Shown here: piece by piece, positions 28,506 to 38,226 of the stretch
Layout: every line of letters starts with the position of its first letter
Numbering within the stretch: the stretch's first letter is position 1
From: an uncultured Pseudomonadales bacterium
Lineage (GTDB): Bacteria > Pseudomonadota > Gammaproteobacteria > Pseudomonadales > Porticoccaceae
Length of the DNA stretch: 64,000 nt
Assembly: GCA_943787675.1 (NCBI GenBank)
Contig: CALSNK010000007.1
Location: forward strand, 62,001-126,000
Direction: 5' to 3'
The notes under the pieces: generated by a model
Seen by the model: the letters and a program-made list of their open reading frames with translations, nothing else
Database searches by the model: none
Told to the model about the DNA's origin: nothing
Made by a program: the position numbers and the translations under genes

Positions 28506-31500
28506 ATGAATAATAAGATGAAGAGACTGTTTGCTGGTCGCCAGCGCGCATTTGAATTGACGGCGCTATTGGGAGTGGCGGCTATAGCTGCTTCTTTGCC
28601 GAGTTTTTCATATGCCCAGGAAGCCCAATCCGGCATTGATGAGGTCGTAGTCACTGGATCTCGTGAGACTATCCGAAATTCAATTGCCACCAAGCGCGAG
28701 TCAGCGACAGTAGTGGATGCGCTTTCCGCCGCTGAAATTGGAGAGCTACCGGCTCTATCTATTGGTGAAGCCATCGAAAATATAACCGGCGCTTCGTCTC
28801 ACCGAGAGCAGGGCGGTGCCACAGAGATTTCGATTCGTGGACTGGGGCCGTTTTTAGGTTCTAGCGTTATGAACGGTCGCGAAGCGACCAATGGTAGTGG
28901 TGACCGTTCAGTTAACTTCAGCCAGTTTCCTTCTGAGTTGTTCAACAAAATAGCGGTTTATAAAACTCAAGAAGCAAGTTTTATTGAAGGCGGTGTGTCT
29001 GGCCAAATTGCACTAAATACCCGTCGTCCTCTTGAATACGGCAAGCGTCGAGGTCAAATTTCGGTTAAAGCGGGATACAACCCTAATAACGCAAATATCG
29101 ACCCCAACGAAGGCGATGTAAAATATAGGACGACCTTTAGTTTTATTGATCAGCTCGAAACTGAATCTCTAGGCAGCTTTGGATTTTCCTTGGGTTTGCA
29201 AAATAACGATGCTACAAACCCTGAAGCTGAGTACCGATCGACCAGTAACTTTGGTACCTGTCTGAATGACCCGACCCTGGCTGCAGGAATGTCACGAACC
29301 AGTTCTGGCAACTGCAACTCTTCCAGTTCTGAGATTCAGGCTGAGGCTTTCACCGGCACTCCCTATGTATTCACCTCTAGTTCTCGCCGCTTTCGTCACA
29401 ACACCACCGATGACAAACGGGATTCAGTTTTTGCTGCAGTGCAGTGGCAGCCCAACGATAAGATCGATATAAATCTTGATCTGCAGCAGTCGGATCGTAC
29501 TTTCACCGAACAGCGTCACGATTTAGTGTTTGCAGAAATGCGTCGTGTGTCGGCTGGCAACGCAGATGATTACTACAACACCCTTGGTGAAGGCAACTTC
29601 GAAACTAATGGGCCGGCAATTACTCAGTTCAGAAATTTTGGTCGTGTAGAGACTAACTCAGAGTACCAGGAGCGAATCGAAGAATATAAAGGCTATGGCT
29701 TGTCATTTGAATATGCCTACAGCGATCGTCTAACGCTGTCATTTGATGCTTCAAAGTCAAAAACTGAGCGACAAGAAAATATTTGGGGTGTTCGACTTCA
29801 GTCTGAGGCGACCAATATTGGTAACGTTGCCCGTGTGAACGTCGATGGTAGCAGTTCAACTGATCGCCCGTTTGCTATCCATGATCTGAGCTATACCGAT
29901 GCTGATGTAGCGCTAATTATCCTCGAGAATTTCGATGTTACTAATCACGATGTTTTTGCGGACAGTGCGCGTACACGAATCGATCTCAACGCATTGCGTG
30001 AGCATGAGATTACCTCCTATCGAGGTGATTTTGAGTATCTGACAACAGAATGGGATGCAATTACCAGTATTGAAGGCGGCGTGCGCACATCAGAGATGGC
30101 ATTCACTTCGTTCCCACGTACTAGGGTTCAATCAAACCACAGTGACGAGGCGCTGGATGCTGCAAACGTGGCTTGCCGCTTAGATTTCCCAGAAGCTGAT
30201 TTCTTGTCTGACGCGTCCAATAACAATAACTTGATCACTAATGTTGATTCGAATGGCAATAGACTTGAAGCGGGTACTGGTAGTAGTTTCGCCGCTTTTG
30301 ACACCCTGTGTTTGGTTGATGAGCTCTATTATGCAACCTCACCAAACGAAGTGACTCCAGGCATTCCAGATCCTACTTTGGAAAATATTTCCAACCTCAA
30401 TGTTACAGAGGATACTCTGGCGGCCTATGTGCAGTTCAACTATGAAACGAGCTGGGGCGATATACCTGTGCGAGGCAATTTTGGTTTGCGGGTAGTACAA
30501 ACCGAGGTTGAATCAATCGGATACCGCAATGAATTTACATTGGTTGACGATGATCTGTTGGACCCAAGCAACGCCGTTTATTTAGAAGCTGTGGCAGGTA
30601 CTCTAACGACTCAAACCGGTGGCAATCGTTACACTGAATACTTGCCTAGCTTTAACCTTGTAGCAGATCTTAACGACCAGACAGTCCTTCGGTTTGGCGC
30701 TTACCGCGGAATGTCCCGCCCAGATCCCGATGCTTTGGGTTATGGAAGAAGTTTAAATATTAATGCTGACGGTGATGAGACCTCTCTTGCTGACTTCACG
30801 GGCCGCGCAACAGCGTTAGGTAACCCAAGATTGCAGCCGATGATGTCGATTAATTTTGATATCGCCATCGAACGCTATATCAACGAAGACACTATGTTGG
30901 CGTTTGGTGTTTACACTAAGAGCTTTCAAGGTGGCTTTGGCGTTACTCAGCAAAGTGAAGACTTTGTGATCGACGGTGAAATTTTCCCTGCCGTTGTATC
31001 TACTAGTCAAACGAGTGACGAAAAATCGAACATCAGGGGCTTGGAAGTTACCGCGACACATAACTTTGATTATCTGCCAGGCCATTGGAGCGGGCTGGGC
31101 TTCAAGCTTAGTTATAACCAAGCTAGTTCTGACTTTGAGTTTGAAGATGTTCGAATGGGTAATCTGGAAATAATTGATGGATCCGGAAACCTAGCCCAAC
31201 AGACTGGCATTATCCCTCCAAGTGAACTCTTTGGATTCTCCGAGCGTGTAAGTTCAGCGCAGCTTTATTACCAGATTGGTGATTTGGATGTGTCTCTTAT
31301 CAATAAGAAGCGCAGCGATTACTTCCAGCAATTCGTAAGCTCTCCAGGCACCATCAGGCTGATCGATGCCGCCAATGTCTGGGAAATTAAGGCGCGTTAT
31401 AAGTTGATGAAGAATGTGTCGCTAAAGTTTGAGGGCATCAATATCTTCGATGAACCGAAGACTCAATATAACCCAACCAGCGATCACCTGGCTGAGGTTA

Positions 31501-31547
31501 ATAGTTATGGTCCACGTTACTATTTCGGAATCACCGCTAAGTTTTAA
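28506..31547 (+). CDS. TonB-dependent outer-membrane receptor (alginate locus, second copy)
   Basis: The 1013-residue receptor has a signal peptide ending near residue 37 (FSYA), a TonB box (DEVVV, 45-49), a plug with IGEAIENITGASSHREQGG, and a barrel ending in Phe. It belongs to the same Xanthomonas/Caulobacter-type subfamily as the receptor at 12035 but is clearly diverged from it, so the two may take different oligomers. The ATG at 28506 is chosen because of AGGGGA 10 bases before it. An upstream operator suggests control by the uronate regulator. Confidence 0.92.
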   Translation: MNNKMKRLFAGRQRAFELTALLGVAAIAASLPSFSYAQEAQSGIDEVVVTGSRETIRNSIATKRESATVVDALSAAEIGELPALSIGEAIENITGASSHREQGGATEISIRGLGPFLGSSVMNGREATNGSGDRSVNFSQFPSELFNKIAVYKTQEASFIEGGVSGQIALNTRRPLEYGKRRGQISVKAGYNPNNANIDPNEGDVKYRTTFSFIDQLETESLGSFGFSLGLQNNDATNPEAEYRSTSNFGTCLNDPTLAAGMSRTSSGNCNSSSSEIQAEAFTGTPYVFTSSSRRFRHNTTDDKRDSVFAAVQWQPNDKIDINLDLQQSDRTFTEQRHDLVFAEMRRVSAGNADDYYNTLGEGNFETNGPAITQFRNFGRVETNSEYQERIEEYKGYGLSFEYAYSDRLTLSFDASKSKTERQENIWGVRLQSEATNIGNVARVNVDGSSSTDRPFAIHDLSYTDADVALIILENFDVTNHDVFADSARTRIDLNALREHEITSYRGDFEYLTTEWDAITSIEGGVRTSEMAFTSFPRTRVQSNHSDEALDAANVACRLDFPEADFLSDASNNNNLITNVDSNGNRLEAGTGSSFAAFDTLCLVDELYYATSPNEVTPGIPDPTLENISNLNVTEDTLAAYVQFNYETSWGDIPVRGNFGLRVVQTEVESIGYRNEFTLVDDDLLDPSNAVYLEAVAGTLTTQTGGNRYTEYLPSFNLVADLNDQTVLRFGAYRGMSRPDPDALGYGRSLNINADGDETSLADFTGRATALGNPRLQPMMSINFDIAIERYINEDTMLAFGVYTKSFQGGFGVTQQSEDFVIDGEIFPAVVSTSQTSDEKSNIRGLEVTATHNFDYLPGHWSGLGFKLSYNQASSDFEFEDVRMGNLEIIDGSGNLAQQTGIIPPSELFGFSERVSSAQLYYQIGDLDVSLINKKRSDYFQQFVSSPGTIRLIDAANVWEIKARYKLMKNVSLKFEGINIFDEPKTQYNPTSDHLAEVNSYGPRYYFGITAKF

Positions 31548-31557
31548 TTAAGAATAT

Positions 31558-31592
31558 GAAATATCCCTGGCTCGTTTGGCCAGGGAGATTTC
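31558..31592 (+). terminator. Hairpin after the second TonB receptor
   Basis: CCCTGGC (31565-31571) pairs with GCCAGGG (31579-31585), and the flanks GAAATAT/AGATTTC extend it with one mismatch. The T-run is weak. It probably ends or stabilises the receptor mRNA. Confidence 0.55.
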
Positions 31593-31707
31593 AGACGTTA
31601 ATCTAAACGCTCTAGCATTTATCAATACATCACTGACCGAGATAATAATACATAAGGGGTAGGTAAGAAGTGAGGGTTGTCGACAGACTTAAGGTGGCGC
31701 TAACGCG

Positions 31708-33108
31708 ATGAATGGCTTGTCCCCATTTATTCGCAAAGTCTTTGCGTCAGGACTATTTGCACTATCCCTATTTTCTGAGGTCAGTGTTGCAGTAGATTCT
31801 GAAGTGCCGGCTATTCTCAACCCAGGGTTTGAATCTGGCTGGGCAGGTTGGGTAGTTGGAGAGTCATCTGATGCTGGGGCTGCGATCTCAGATACTGCCA
31901 ACGGCGGTTCTAAGTCAGCAAAATTATCTGAAAAATCTTCTTATGTCGCTCAGGTTGTGCAAGTTAAACCGGACACCTCTTATCAGCTCAGGGCCTTTAT
32001 TCGCGGCACTGGAAATCTTGGAGCCAAGGTTGGAAGTGAGATTTTCTTCGAGCAGCAGAACTCCAAGAGCAATGACTGGCGGCAACTTAGTGTCAATTTC
32101 CACTCTGGCACCCACAGGGCAGTGACCCTATTTGGTGGCTTTGCCGGTCGCGAAGTCAGGTTTGATGACTTCGCCTTACTTGAGGCCTCCGGTGATGGTC
32201 AGGTTGCTGATAGCGGTATTAAATTTCTCAGTTCAAGTTCTGGTGGTTACGGCCTGTCGCCGGATTTGGCGCCAGGGCAAAATTTCGATTTAGCGGATTG
32301 GTACCTGAACACTCCAGACGATAGGGATGGCGACAATAAATCTGATCGTTTCTCGGAATCTGATTTGGTAAAGGGTTTTAATGATCCGCGCTATTTTTAC
32401 ACTGGCCCAGATGGCGGCTTGGTTATGCGCGCTACTATTGATGGCGCCAAAACATCCACAAACACCCGTTTTGTACGCACTGAGTTGCGAGAAATGCTGC
32501 GTCGAGGCAACCGCTCAATTAAAACCAAACTCGATGATGGCAGTCCGAATAAAAATAATTGGGTATTTTCGTCGGCCCCTAAGCGCGCTCAGTCCGAAGC
32601 AGGTGCCGTTGATGGAATATTGAAAGCCACTCTGGCAGTCAATCATGTGACGACTACCGGAAGCGCATCTCAGGTAGGCCGTGTGGTGATCGGACAGATT
32701 CATGCCGCTAAAGACGAGCCAATCCGGCTTTACTATCGAAAGTTGCCAGGCCATTCAAAGGGCTCTATTTATGCCGCCCATGAAGTGTCCAAGGGTGATG
32801 ATATCTATGCCGATTTAATAGGCAGTCGAGCCAGTAATGCGCGGGATCCGCAAGACGGAATAGCATTAGACGAAAAATTCTCTTATGCCATTGATGCCAA
32901 AGGCCACCAGCTTAGGGTGAGTATTTTTCAAGAAGGAAGTTTGCGCGCAAAACATAGCTTTGACTTAACTGACAGCGGCTACGGCGTAGCGAAAGAGTAT
33001 ATGTACTTTAAGGCTGGTGTTTATAACCAAAACAACAGTGGCGACCCTCAGGATTATGTTCAGGCTACGTTTTATCAGCTTGATAATCAGCATGGAGATA
33101 ATCGCTAA
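31708..33108 (+). CDS. PL7-family alginate lyase with N-terminal carbohydrate-binding module
   Basis: The 466-residue secreted lyase has a signal peptide (about 1-28). A beta-sandwich module of the CBM type follows (ILNPGFESGWAGW from residue 36 to about 158), then a Ser/Gly linker and the PL7 jelly roll. The three PL7 signatures are intact: RTELREM (257-263), QIH (330-332) and YFKAGVYNQ (433-441). It cleaves alginate endolytically by family knowledge; QIH rather than QVH is usually linked with activity towards polyG. No lipobox is seen, so it is probably secreted or periplasmic. Confidence 0.93.
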   Translation: MNGLSPFIRKVFASGLFALSLFSEVSVAVDSEVPAILNPGFESGWAGWVVGESSDAGAAISDTANGGSKSAKLSEKSSYVAQVVQVKPDTSYQLRAFIRGTGNLGAKVGSEIFFEQQNSKSNDWRQLSVNFHSGTHRAVTLFGGFAGREVRFDDFALLEASGDGQVADSGIKFLSSSSGGYGLSPDLAPGQNFDLADWYLNTPDDRDGDNKSDRFSESDLVKGFNDPRYFYTGPDGGLVMRATIDGAKTSTNTRFVRTELREMLRRGNRSIKTKLDDGSPNKNNWVFSSAPKRAQSEAGAVDGILKATLAVNHVTTTGSASQVGRVVIGQIHAAKDEPIRLYYRKLPGHSKGSIYAAHEVSKGDDIYADLIGSRASNARDPQDGIALDEKFSYAIDAKGHQLRVSIFQEGSLRAKHSFDLTDSGYGVAKEYMYFKAGVYNQNNSGDPQDYVQATFYQLDNQHGDNR

Positions 33109-33238
33109 TGTTCAGGGGTCCAGTATCTAAGTTCACTTAACCATTTAGGATTCCTGCAGTTTTGGGAACCTATTCTGAATTAAATCGAGGCGCTTCTTTA
33201 GGAGCCCTTATAAAAACGTTCCATTGGGGGTAATAATT

Positions 33239-35614
33239 ATGAATACGAAATTGATAACAATTGTCGCAGTAACTGCGGCGCTGGCTGGCTGTAGTGGCGA
33301 AAGCGATAGCAGCCTCAATACAGTTAATTCGGTGGGTAGCGTGGCTATAACAGGCTCGGCGGAATCAGGTGAGCGACTGAATATGGTTCTTTCTGACATG
33401 AATGGCTATCTTCCTGGTGATTTGACAATTGTTTGGAGCGCCGACGGCGTGCCCATTGAGGGCGAGACGGGCAATAACTTAGATCTGGGTGCGGCACAGA
33501 TTGGTGCTGCGATCTCGGTATCGGTCTCTTACTCTGATAATGATGGTTTTGCAGAAGATGTGACATCGGCGGATACAGCTGCGGTGATTGCTGAGCCTGC
33601 AGTCAATGATGGCGCAAGTGTTGCTATCTCCGGTGCTGCTCAGGTAGGTCTGGTATTGACGGCCGAGGTTACGGATACCAATGGTGTAACGGGCGCTATT
33701 AGCTATCAATGGACGTCCAATGGTACTGCCATTGATGATGCTACCTCTGCAGACTACACCCTGACCACGGCAGATATTGGTGCTGAGATTGCGGTTACTG
33801 CAACCTATACCGATGACGATGGCTTCGACGAAACTCCCACGGCTACCCTTACTGGAGAAGTTGTGGCCGCTGGCGTGAACTCTGCGGGTAGCATGGCTAT
33901 CACAGGTAACGTTATTGCTGGTGACGTAGTGACGGCTGAGATAACAGATGGTAATGGTACTGACACCGTTGTTTACCAGTGGCAATCTGATGATGTAGAT
34001 ATTACCGGTGCGACTCTGGGAACCTACTCTGTGACAAGCGATGATTTAGGCACTGTGCTTTCTGTAAGCGCAGATTATACCGACTCCGATGGCTTCACTG
34101 AGTCCCTAACTGCCGAGCATAATGATGTTGTGTATAGCTTTATTACCACGGGTGAGCAATCTTTAGAATCTGCATTAAGCAGTGCGGCAGATGGTGATTG
34201 GATTGGTCTTGCGGATGCGGCCGACGGTGATGACTATGAAAACATGGCCGAGATGACCATCAATAACGACAATTTGATGATCACTAGAACAGCGGGAAGT
34301 ACTGCGGTGATAACAGGTGAAGCCTGCATCATGTTTAACAGCGGTACTAGCGGTGTCGTTATGGATGGTTTAGTTTTCGATGATTTAACCTTTGATTATG
34401 CCACTAGTTGCTTGAGCCCTGACGCGTCGGTAGTACTGCACGGTGACGGAAACATCATGCGTAACAATCAGTTCCTCGGTGATCAAAACCCACGTAGTTC
34501 TGATTTTGGGTCGAGTGATGAATATCATTACGTCGCGGTGAATGGCACGAACAACATCATAGAGCGAAATCTCTTTTCTAACAAAACTACGCTGAATAAC
34601 TTCGAAGGCTCGGCCATCAGCATGTATGTTAACGATGATGTGGGAAGTGCTGAGGGCAATATTGTCCAGTACAACCTGTTTAAAGACTTCGGTGATAAGA
34701 CCTCTGGGTCTCGAGATTCAAATACTTTTGCGGTTCAGGTAGGTCGTTCGACGGGCAGTGATGCAACTGGTAGTGGTGGCCATTTTGTTCAATACAACCG
34801 TTTTGACAACGTAAACACCAACCGTCGTTTGATTATGGTTCAGGGTGGCGGCAATACAATTGATGGTAATACCATCGTCAACTCTCTTGGAAACATTGCT
34901 CTTGAGAACGGTTTTGGAAATACCGTATCGAAAAATATTGTGCTTTCAAGTGCTGACTTGAGCGAGGACAGCGGTATTTCTTTTGCTCCTCTAGGTCACA
35001 CGATCGTTGATAACTTTATTGGTAATGTCACTGCGACCTCTGCTGACCGCGCGGGCTTACATATTGACTCTGATCCATTGGATGCGTCTTCAAGTACGAC
35101 TATCATTGCCGATACCTCATTAGATTTGACCACTGTGATAGCAAGCAATAGCTTTATTAATAATGACCGAGCTATTCAATTCGAGGACGGTAGTGGTACT
35201 CAGTGTCTGCTGCTTAATTATCTTCTGGACTTCGATGACAACCTAATTGCCAACCAGAGTTCTGGTGCCAATATCTTTGGCAGCAACTCCGGCGATAGTG
35301 ATCCTGCTGTTACTGATCAAGGTTATTTAGATGATGGCTGTGAGCTAGATGCGGCCTCTGATTTTGATAATAACCACTTCTACTCAGCGACTCTGTCGAC
35401 TTCGGGCACGTTTGACTTTAACGGTGTTGGTACAGGTTTTGACGGCAACATCGGTATTGACGGCAGTGAAGATGGTGCGAGCCTAAGTGCTCCCACCGAT
35501 GACCTGTTGGTAGAAGGTACAGGTGCTGATGCGGGTATCGGTGTTGATATTGATCTTCTAAATTTCATCGATGAAGCTGATGTAGGTCCGGATTCCACTT
35601 GGGATAATGATTAA
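33239..35614 (+). CDS. PL6-like beta-helix lipoprotein with three Ig-like repeats and substituted catalytic residues
   Basis: The 791-residue protein has a lipobox (LAGC, Cys18), three tandem Ig-like repeats (about 34-117, 126-210 and 216-298), and a right-handed beta helix to about residue 660. The helix aligns with the active-site coils of the PL6 enzyme at 18999. There the catalytic Lys is replaced by Gln535 (MVQGGGNT) and the catalytic Arg by Glu556 (IALENGFG), with the same 21-residue spacing. It may be a non-catalytic alginate-binding surface protein or an enzyme with a changed mechanism. The ATG at 33239 is preferred to an upstream in-frame codon. Confidence 0.75.
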   Translation: MNTKLITIVAVTAALAGCSGESDSSLNTVNSVGSVAITGSAESGERLNMVLSDMNGYLPGDLTIVWSADGVPIEGETGNNLDLGAAQIGAAISVSVSYSDNDGFAEDVTSADTAAVIAEPAVNDGASVAISGAAQVGLVLTAEVTDTNGVTGAISYQWTSNGTAIDDATSADYTLTTADIGAEIAVTATYTDDDGFDETPTATLTGEVVAAGVNSAGSMAITGNVIAGDVVTAEITDGNGTDTVVYQWQSDDVDITGATLGTYSVTSDDLGTVLSVSADYTDSDGFTESLTAEHNDVVYSFITTGEQSLESALSSAADGDWIGLADAADGDDYENMAEMTINNDNLMITRTAGSTAVITGEACIMFNSGTSGVVMDGLVFDDLTFDYATSCLSPDASVVLHGDGNIMRNNQFLGDQNPRSSDFGSSDEYHYVAVNGTNNIIERNLFSNKTTLNNFEGSAISMYVNDDVGSAEGNIVQYNLFKDFGDKTSGSRDSNTFAVQVGRSTGSDATGSGGHFVQYNRFDNVNTNRRLIMVQGGGNTIDGNTIVNSLGNIALENGFGNTVSKNIVLSSADLSEDSGISFAPLGHTIVDNFIGNVTATSADRAGLHIDSDPLDASSSTTIIADTSLDLTTVIASNSFINNDRAIQFEDGSGTQCLLLNYLLDFDDNLIANQSSGANIFGSNSGDSDPAVTDQGYLDDGCELDAASDFDNNHFYSATLSTSGTFDFNGVGTGFDGNIGIDGSEDGASLSAPTDDLLVEGTGADAGIGVDIDLLNFIDEADVGPDSTWDND

Positions 35615-35625
35615 GGAAGCGATTA

Positions 35626-37221
35626 ATGCGGTTTGTACTTTTAAACTGTTTTGTTTTAACCACAGCCCTTGGGGGCTGTGGTGGCGGTTCGGGATCTTCA
35701 GGCACTACAACAGGCAGTTCAGGTACTTCAGGGAGTTCAGATAATGCAGCCAATAACGAAGTAACTATCAGTAATTCATTAGGAACCGTTTCTATTGATG
35801 GGCAGGCTCAAGTAGGGGAAACCTTAAGTGCGGTCGTCGTCGATAGCAATGGCCTGGCAGGTGCGAGCATCACCTATACCTGGGTAGGGGATGGCGTAGC
35901 TATTCAGGACTCTACTGGCCAGCAACTGGCCTTAACTAGCGCTGAAGTTGGTGCAACTATAGGACTTAGTGTCAGTTATACAGACAATGATGGGTTTACT
36001 GAAAACCCTTCATCAGTAGAAACATCTGCCGTTATTGAGGCATCGAGTGTCGTTGACGAAGTGCCGGTCAGTGAAGAAGTGCCGGTCAATGAAGAAGCCT
36101 CGATCAACATAGTCGGTATATCCCAGATGGGCGAGACGCTCACAGCCGTTGTAACAGACTTAGATGGTATCGGCGATGATGTCACCTATCAGTGGTTCGT
36201 CAATGATGCGGCTATTGAGAACGCAAATTTAGATACCTATGATTTACTTGGCGCTGATGTGGGCGCCACTATTTCGGTGAGTGCCACCTATATTGATGAC
36301 GCAGGATTTTCTGAAGAGCCTCTGTCAGATGCTAGCGACGTCGTACTTGCAGCCTATGGTCTTGATCCCGATTTACCCCCCGGAGAAAACTTTGATCTGC
36401 TTGGCTGGTACCTGAGTACCCCTGAGGAAAACTCATCAGGCCTGTCTACACGGATTCCTGAGGTAGACCTTGCAGGGGGTTACGAAGATTCAGAATACTT
36501 CTGGACCGCTGATGACGGGGGAATGGTATTTCGTGTAACAAATGCCGGCGCTCGAACCTCAACGAACACCAGTTACCCTCGAACTGAGTTACGTGAGATG
36601 CTCAGACGGGGAGATACCAGCATAAGCACCCGTAACTCTGATGGTACGCCCACGCTCAATAATTGGGTTTTTTCAAGTGCACCAGATGAAGCCCAGGACG
36701 CAGCTGGCGCAGTTGATGGTCAGCTGAGGGGAACCTTAGCGGTTAACGCAGTGACTACCTCTGGCATTAGCTGGCGTGTTGGCCGTGTTATTGTCGGTCA
36801 AATACATGCCAAAGATGATGAGCCGATTAGGTTGTATTATCGAAAGCTGCCCGACAATGAGCGCGGCTCTATCTATGCCGCTCATGAAATCAATGGCGGC
36901 GATGATATCTACTACGAAATCTTAGGCAGCAGATCCAGCTCTGCATCGGATCCTAGCGATGGTATTGCTTTGGACGAGCTATGGTCCTATGAAATTCTTG
37001 CGGCGGGCAACCAGTTGACGGTAACCATTCGCAGTGGTGATTTTGATGGAGAAATATTGGGCACGGCGGATATAGACATGAGTGAGAGTGGCTATGATAT
37101 TGCTGCGGAGTTTATGTATTTTAAAGCTGGCGCTTATAACCAAAACAACACCAGCGATGGTGGCCTAGCGGATGACTTTTCTCAGGTGACGTTCTATCAA
37201 CTAGAGGCCAACCATGATTAA
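35626..37221 (+). CDS. PL7-family alginate lyase lipoprotein with two Ig-like repeats
   Basis: The 531-residue protein has a lipobox (LGGC, Cys18), a Gly/Ser/Thr linker, two Ig-like repeats (about 54-137 and 158-241) of the kind found in the preceding gene, and a PL7 catalytic domain. RTELREM (319-325), QIH (392-394) and YFKAGAYNQ (498-506) are intact, so it should be active. Its catalytic domain is close to that of the PL7 at 31708, but the N-terminal modules differ. It follows the PL6-like gene after 11 bases, so the two are probably co-transcribed and co-located on the cell surface. Confidence 0.93.
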   Translation: MRFVLLNCFVLTTALGGCGGGSGSSGTTTGSSGTSGSSDNAANNEVTISNSLGTVSIDGQAQVGETLSAVVVDSNGLAGASITYTWVGDGVAIQDSTGQQLALTSAEVGATIGLSVSYTDNDGFTENPSSVETSAVIEASSVVDEVPVSEEVPVNEEASINIVGISQMGETLTAVVTDLDGIGDDVTYQWFVNDAAIENANLDTYDLLGADVGATISVSATYIDDAGFSEEPLSDASDVVLAAYGLDPDLPPGENFDLLGWYLSTPEENSSGLSTRIPEVDLAGGYEDSEYFWTADDGGMVFRVTNAGARTSTNTSYPRTELREMLRRGDTSISTRNSDGTPTLNNWVFSSAPDEAQDAAGAVDGQLRGTLAVNAVTTSGISWRVGRVIVGQIHAKDDEPIRLYYRKLPDNERGSIYAAHEINGGDDIYYEILGSRSSSASDPSDGIALDELWSYEILAAGNQLTVTIRSGDFDGEILGTADIDMSESGYDIAAEFMYFKAGAYNQNNTSDGGLADDFSQVTFYQLEANHD

Positions 37222-37278
37222 TCGCTCTGTTAGGACTACGCCCTAAGGTAGCCGCTAAGATACTTAGGTGTTGGCAGG

Positions 37279-37300
37279 GGAGGCACCGATACTGTGCCTC
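37279..37300. terminator. Hairpin between the convergent PL7 and argF genes
   Basis: GAGGCAC (37280-37286) pairs with GTGCCTC (37294-37300). It lies between convergent stop codons and could serve both strands, but there is no strong T-run. Confidence 0.45.
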
Positions 37301-37305
37301 TCCGG

Positions 37306-38220
37306 CTAACGACTAGCCTGTAATAAGAACACCATCAATGCTTTCTGGGCATGCAAGCGATTCTCTGCTTCGTCCCAAACCACCGAAATATTCTCATCTT
37401 CCATTAACTCGCCAGAGACTTCTTCATCTCTATGGGCGGGCAGACAATGCATAAACAAGGCGTTATCTGCGGCATGGGCCATGAGCGTATGATTCACTTG
37501 GAAGCCGGCAAAGTGCTTTAGGCGCTCCTCTTGCTCTGCTTCCTGCCCCATTGAGGCAAACACATCTGTGGTGACTAGGTCTGCGGCTGTTGCGGCTTTG
37601 ACGGGATCGTTGGAGGTGCTTACACGATCACCCGCTTCTGCGACTAAGGCGGCATTGGGTTCGTAGCCAGCCGGCGTAGCTATCTGTAATTTGAAATCAA
37701 ACTGAATGGCGGCATTGATCCATGAGCTGCACATGTTGTTGCCGTCACCAATCCAGGCAACAGTTTTGCCTTTGATTGAGCCACGATGTTCGACAAATGT
37801 TTGCACGTCGGCCAATAGCTGGCAGGGGTGGTATTCATCTGTCAGTGCGTTGATCACTGGCACTTTAGAATTAGCCGCAAAGCGTTCGACGATCTCTTGG
37901 CCATGGGTACGGATCATCACTATGTCGACCATGCGCGAGATGACTCTAGCGGAATCTTCAACGGGTTCGCCGCGGCCTAGCTGGGTATCGTTTGATGACA
38001 GAAATATAGCGTCGCCACCGAGTTGTGCCATACCGGCTTCAAAGGATACGCGTGTTCTGGTGGATGACTTTTCAAAAATCATACCCAGTACTTTGCCCTT
38101 AAAAATGGGTTCTTGGCGGCCTTCACGTTTGGCTGCTTTCATTTCTATGGCTAGGTCGATTACCTGGGCTAATTCCCCAGGGCTCAGATCGCGCAATGAT
38201 AAGAAATGTCTAATCGCCAT
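37306..38220 (-). CDS. argF: Ornithine carbamoyltransferase
   Basis: ArgF transfers the carbamoyl group of carbamoyl phosphate to ornithine to make citrulline. The 304-residue product has the carbamoyl-phosphate-binding motif [12 protein letters not shown] (50-61) and the ornithine-site Cys in [16 protein letters not shown] near the C-terminus. It lies six bases downstream of argD on the same strand, forming an argD-argF operon. A decayed copy of its 3' end lies beside hipA at 11471. CarAB earlier in the window supplies its substrate. Confidence 0.97.
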   Translation of the reverse strand: MAIRHFLSLRDLSPGELAQVIDLAIEMKAAKREGRQEPIFKGKVLGMIFEKSSTRTRVSFEAGMAQLGGDAIFLSSNDTQLGRGEPVEDSARVISRMVDIVMIRTHGQEIVERFAANSKVPVINALTDEYHPCQLLADVQTFVEHRGSIKGKTVAWIGDGNNMCSSWINAAIQFDFKLQIATPAGYEPNAALVAEAGDRVSTSNDPVKAATAADLVTTDVFASMGQEAEQEERLKHFAGFQVNHTLMAHAADNALFMHCLPAHRDEEVSGELMEDENISVVWDEAENRLHAQKALMVFLLQASR

Positions 38221-38226
38221 AATCGG

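Noticed and set aside
12035-31547. SusD-like partners for the TonB receptors
   Set aside because: No SusD-type lipoprotein lies next to either receptor; the system is of the SusD-less proteobacterial type.
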